Shown piece after piece: positions 6,710 through 9,146 of a stretch of 9,146 bases of DNA. The translations under genes were made by a program, and so were the position numbers. The notes beneath the pieces were generated by a model. It searched no databases, was not told the origin of the DNA, and was given only the letters and a program-made list of their open reading frames with translations. Source of the stretch: JALVDI01 sp039186435. GTDB lineage: Bacteria; Myxococcota_A; Polyangia; Polyangiales; Houyiibacteriaceae. The stretch's first letter is position 1. Every line of letters starts with the position of its first letter. The stretch covers positions 1-9,146 of the forward strand of contig JBCDAA010000362.1 of NCBI GenBank assembly GCA_039186435.1. Direction: 5' to 3'.

Positions 6710-9146
6710 TTACTTATGACCTGCACCACCGCCGACGTGACCCACGTGTCCATGGAGATCCGTTGGCGCGAGAATCATCGTCTCTGCGTCTTCGTTGTGG
6801 TGCCACGTATACGATTGACGGCCTACGCGGATTCGCTTGCCATCACTGCTGACCCTGACGTTGGGGTGCGCAGCACGAATCTGCTCGATCACTTGATTTG
6901 TAGCGGTGCGAAACGAGTTCGAGTACGTATGCCCGTCAACACCCAAGGGAACTCTAGCCTTTACAAGGTTCCCGTTTACGTGAAGCGAGTACGGCTCGAA
7001 TCTCGCGGCACGATTGGTGTCAAACCGAACTCCTTGCGGATACTTCCTGCGAAGCCGCGCTCGAGTTGCTGGACTCGTCACGTTATCAAAGTGGTACGTC
7101 TCGCCAGCATTCGCCGATCCTCGCGACGGGTTATACGTACTTGGCGGCTTTTTGCCGGCCCTCCTACGATTGCGATGAGGTCGGGCTCGCCGATTCGTTC
7201 CCGGAGCACGAGGCATCACACCCGCGGGCCGAGGCGCAGAGGCGTCGAGGATCGCGCCGGCTGCCGCATGCGCTCGAACGCACCTATGGGTATTGCAGCG
7301 CTTCCGACCAACTTCAGCCATCGCTGCGCCGCCCGGCGAAACCATCATCTGTCCGGTTTCAAGCCACGCAGCGATTTCCGCATCGCGCTCGGCCATTGTG
7401 ATTCCGCCGCACCCTTCGTCGGGACACGCGGAAGCCGACGCGCCCTCATTCAGGCGGGGGGAACGACCCATGAACAAGCTCGGCACGGATGCTTTCATCC
7501 ACGCGATGTCCGCTTCGGAGAGCTGCACATAGTCATCCGGGTTCGCGGCCATATCCCGCTTCAGGTTGCCGAGCTGCTCTTGCTCGCAGGCGGAGCCCGC
7601 TTCGCACGACTTCGTGAGCGCTTGTTGGGGACCCAAGCCGGTGGGATCAGATGCCTGAAGCATCTGCGCGGAGGTGTAGTGATAGGAGTTCCCGAACTCC
7701 CCGCCGCCAACGAGATGGACATGCGCTGGGTCTGAAGACAGGAAACGACCCAAGCGTGGAATCAGATACCGAGCATGCAGGTACACCAGCCCGACCTCTT
7801 CGTCGGCCTCCTTGCCCGTAAAGCCCATCGGCTCCGTCGCGACACCCACCTCGTGCTGCGTGCGTAGCGACTCCCGCGCGCCGTTCGGGTAGTAGCAGCT
7901 GCTCTCGAGGAGCTCGCCGCTCTGCAGATCGATCACCGCGCTCGTGCTTTGAATGAGGTTGGCGATCGGCAGCGTGATGCGATGGTCGCGATCGAGCTGC
8001 GTCGGATCGTCACTCGTGTTCTTCCACACGACGCGCGCGCCGCTCGCCATGTACTGCGTCTCGGTTCCGAGGGGGACGGACGCGTCGTACCGGTCCTCGG
8101 CAAAGTTCGGCACCATTCCGCGGCGCTCAAAGTCGCCGGGATAGACGTAGAGCGTCGCGCGACGTGGGGGTGCCCCATCGTCCTCCACGGCGATCGTCTC
8201 TTTGACTACGCGCTGAAAGCCGCCGTCGTAGCGATAGCGCTGCCGCACCGCGAGGGTCCAATCGCCGACGCCGTTTCGGTCCCGCCGGAATGCCCCGTTG
8301 AGGCGACCAACTTCGTCCCAGAAGTACTCGTAGTGCTGCTCGCGGTCGCAGCGACAGCGCGCCTCAAGGTTCGTGCGGCGCGTGTCGAGGTCCGCGTCGC
8401 GATCGTCGAAGCACGTCGATCCCGCTTCGCCCATGGCCGGCGCGATGTCACGGCACTGCCCTCGCACCGTCATGGCGACGACGTTGCCGCTCTCGCCGTA
8501 ATCGAGGGTGACCCAGCCGCCGCGGTCGAGCGTGATGTCGATCGCGCCGGGATCTCCATCCGGGAGGTTCGTCGAAAGGCGCATCGCCGCCGGGCGGTCG
8601 CCGTCCGCGATCGAGCCGTTCGTGATGTCGCCGATCGAGCGCTCGTAAAAGACACTTTCGTCGTCGGTCCATTCGACGCTATTCGCGAGCCAGTCGGTCG
8701 TGTACGTCAGATTGACGACGCGCCCGCTCGGAAGCGCCGACACGCTCTCGGCCGGGTTCGTCCGCATCGGATCCGCGCCGCGATGGGTCGTTCCATCCGT
8801 GTTCGCGGCTTCGAGTTCCGCGCGCCAGTCCTGCGCGTTGTCGAACTCGCTCCAACCAGCGGCAGTGCTGTACTCGTAGTCGACCGCCGCCACGCGATAG
8901 AGCGCATCGTGGAGAACGCGCGCCGTCTGCGGACGAAAGCCGTCCGGCCACTCCGAGGCTTCGCGCAGGTCGTGGAGTTCAATGAGGTTGTCGGCGCCGT
9001 CCCAGATGAGCCGCTGATGCGTCACCGCCGTCACCGCCGAAAGACTCTCGGCAACCATGCCGGTCGGGGTGCGCTCGGTTCGCATCGACACCGGGCGGCG
9101 CCGCGCGTCGTAGAAGGTCGTCGAGGTCGTTCCCCCTGCGTCGCCG
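6710..9146 (-). CDS. Rhs/YD-repeat toxin protein, C-terminal part, with WHH nuclease domain
   Basis: The frame is open from the right edge of the window to the TAA at 6712-6710, giving 811 visible residues; the true start is outside. Frame-internal starts such as the GTG at 9091 fall inside YD repeats (TFYDARRRP precedes it) and are not real. YD-type repeats run through about residue 300 (YEYFWDEVGRLNG, YRYDGGFQRVVKE). The RHS-associated core follows at 439-505: PMGFTGKEADEEVG, YLHARY, PRLGRFLSSDP, a Tyr-rich run and SDPTGLG. In this superfamily the repeats form a hollow shell holding the C-terminal toxin, and cleavage after the DPxGL motif frees it. Residues 506-811 are the variable region: Cys-containing linker, an Arg/Lys-rich patch (about 650-670) and a nuclease fold ending YTWHHNEDAETM...DLHGHVGHVGG. 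The 306-residue tail is close to the size of TcC hypervariable regions. Whether the missing N-terminus has SpvB/TcdB domains or another delivery tag cannot be told. Immediately downstream, without an immunity gene, is the giant lipoprotein. Confidence 0.9.
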   Translation of the reverse strand, partial: GDAGGTTSTTFYDARRRPVSMRTERTPTGMVAESLSAVTAVTHQRLIWDGADNLIELHDLREASEWPDGFRPQTARVLHDALYRVAAVDYEYSTAAGWSEFDNAQDWRAELEAANTDGTTHRGADPMRTNPAESVSALPSGRVVNLTYTTDWLANSVEWTDDESVFYERSIGDITNGSIADGDRPAAMRLSTNLPDGDPGAIDITLDRGGWVTLDYGESGNVVAMTVRGQCRDIAPAMGEAGSTCFDDRDADLDTRRTNLEARCRCDREQHYEYFWDEVGRLNGAFRRDRNGVGDWTLAVRQRYRYDGGFQRVVKETIAVEDDGAPPRRATLYVYPGDFERRGMVPNFAEDRYDASVPLGTETQYMASGARVVWKNTSDDPTQLDRDHRITLPIANLIQSTSAVIDLQSGELLESSCYYPNGARESLRTQHEVGVATEPMGFTGKEADEEVGLVYLHARYLIPRLGRFLSSDPAHVHLVGGGEFGNSYHYTSAQMLQASDPTGLGPQQALTKSCEAGSACEQEQLGNLKRDMAANPDDYVQLSEADIAWMKASVPSLFMGRSPRLNEGASASACPDEGCGGITMAERDAEIAAWLETGQMMVSPGGAAMAEVGRKRCNTHRCVRAHAAAGAILDASAPRPAGVMPRAPGTNRRARPHRNRRRAGKKPPSTYNPSRGSANAGETYHFDNVTSPATRARLRRKYPQGVRFDTNRAARFEPYSLHVNGNLVKARVPLGVDGHTYSNSFRTATNQVIEQIRAAHPNVRVSSDGKRIRVGRQSYTWHHNEDAETMILAPTDLHGHVGHVGGGAGHK
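6713..7100 (-). other. WHH-type HNH/Endonuclease VII-superfamily toxin domain
   Basis: The last 130 or so residues of the Rhs protein carry KYPQGVRFD, a Phe-x-Pro-Tyr stretch, and Tyr-Thr-Trp781-His782-His783 followed eight residues later by Met-Ile-Leu-Ala-Pro-x-Asp-Leu-His798, then His800, His803 and Gly-Gly. This W-H-H ... M-x-L-x-P-x-D-L-H ... G-H-x-G-G order matches the WHH and related nuclease toxins of the HNH/Endonuclease VII group found at the ends of polymorphic toxins, which cut nucleic acid with a metal held by the histidines. All expected catalytic-type residues are present, so the domain looks intact. Substrate (DNA or RNA) is not determined. Confidence 0.8.

Noticed and set aside
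6716..7735. Plus-strand reading frame of 339 codons opposite the toxin tail, considered as a possible antisense immunity gene
   Set aside because: The opposite strand encodes the well-recognised WHH nuclease and Rhs core end. The plus frame has no coherent hydrophobic or acidic pattern expected of an immunity protein and no clear ribosome-binding site was noted.

Overview
The window is GC-rich DNA (hand-counted 60-base lines range from about 55% to 75% GC) with all genes on the minus strand. They are tightly packed, so no gene-free stretch reaches 300 bases; the longest gap is about 33 bases. High GC, a very large cysteine-rich lipoprotein, short Cys-x5-Cys-x4-Cys-x4-Cys modules and an Rhs protein together suggest a Myxococcota-type bacterium (Polyangia/Sandaracinus-like). 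That placement rests on style, not on a marker gene.

In transcription order (right to left) there are three genes. (1) 9146-6710: the C-terminal 811 residues of an Rhs/YD-repeat protein whose start lies beyond the right edge. It has YD repeats, a classic RHS-associated core ending in DPTGLG, and a variable C-terminal region of about 306 residues that ends in a WHH-type HNH/Endonuclease VII-superfamily nuclease motif. (2) 6676-176: a 2166-residue lipoprotein with a signal peptide and lipobox, a tandemly duplicated cysteine module, a long helical hairpin, a beta-sandwich-like segment and a C-terminal segment resembling the TcB-binding end of TcA subunits of Tc toxins. (3) 146-1: the N-terminus of a TetR/AcrR-family regulator cut by the left edge.

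The stop codon of the Rhs gene directly abuts the longest possible reading frame of the lipoprotein gene, and tetR begins about 29 bases after the lipoprotein stop, so the three probably form one operon. My main reading, an inference, is a Tc-like toxin apparatus: the Rhs protein as TcC-like cocoon carrying a nuclease, and the large lipoprotein as an unusual lipid-anchored TcA-like partner. No immunity gene sits behind the toxin within this window, which fits a Tc-like system aimed at other kinds of cell better than a classic polymorphic toxin-immunity pair. The assignment of gene 2 to TcA rests on remembered family patterns and overall architecture and needs a profile or structure comparison.
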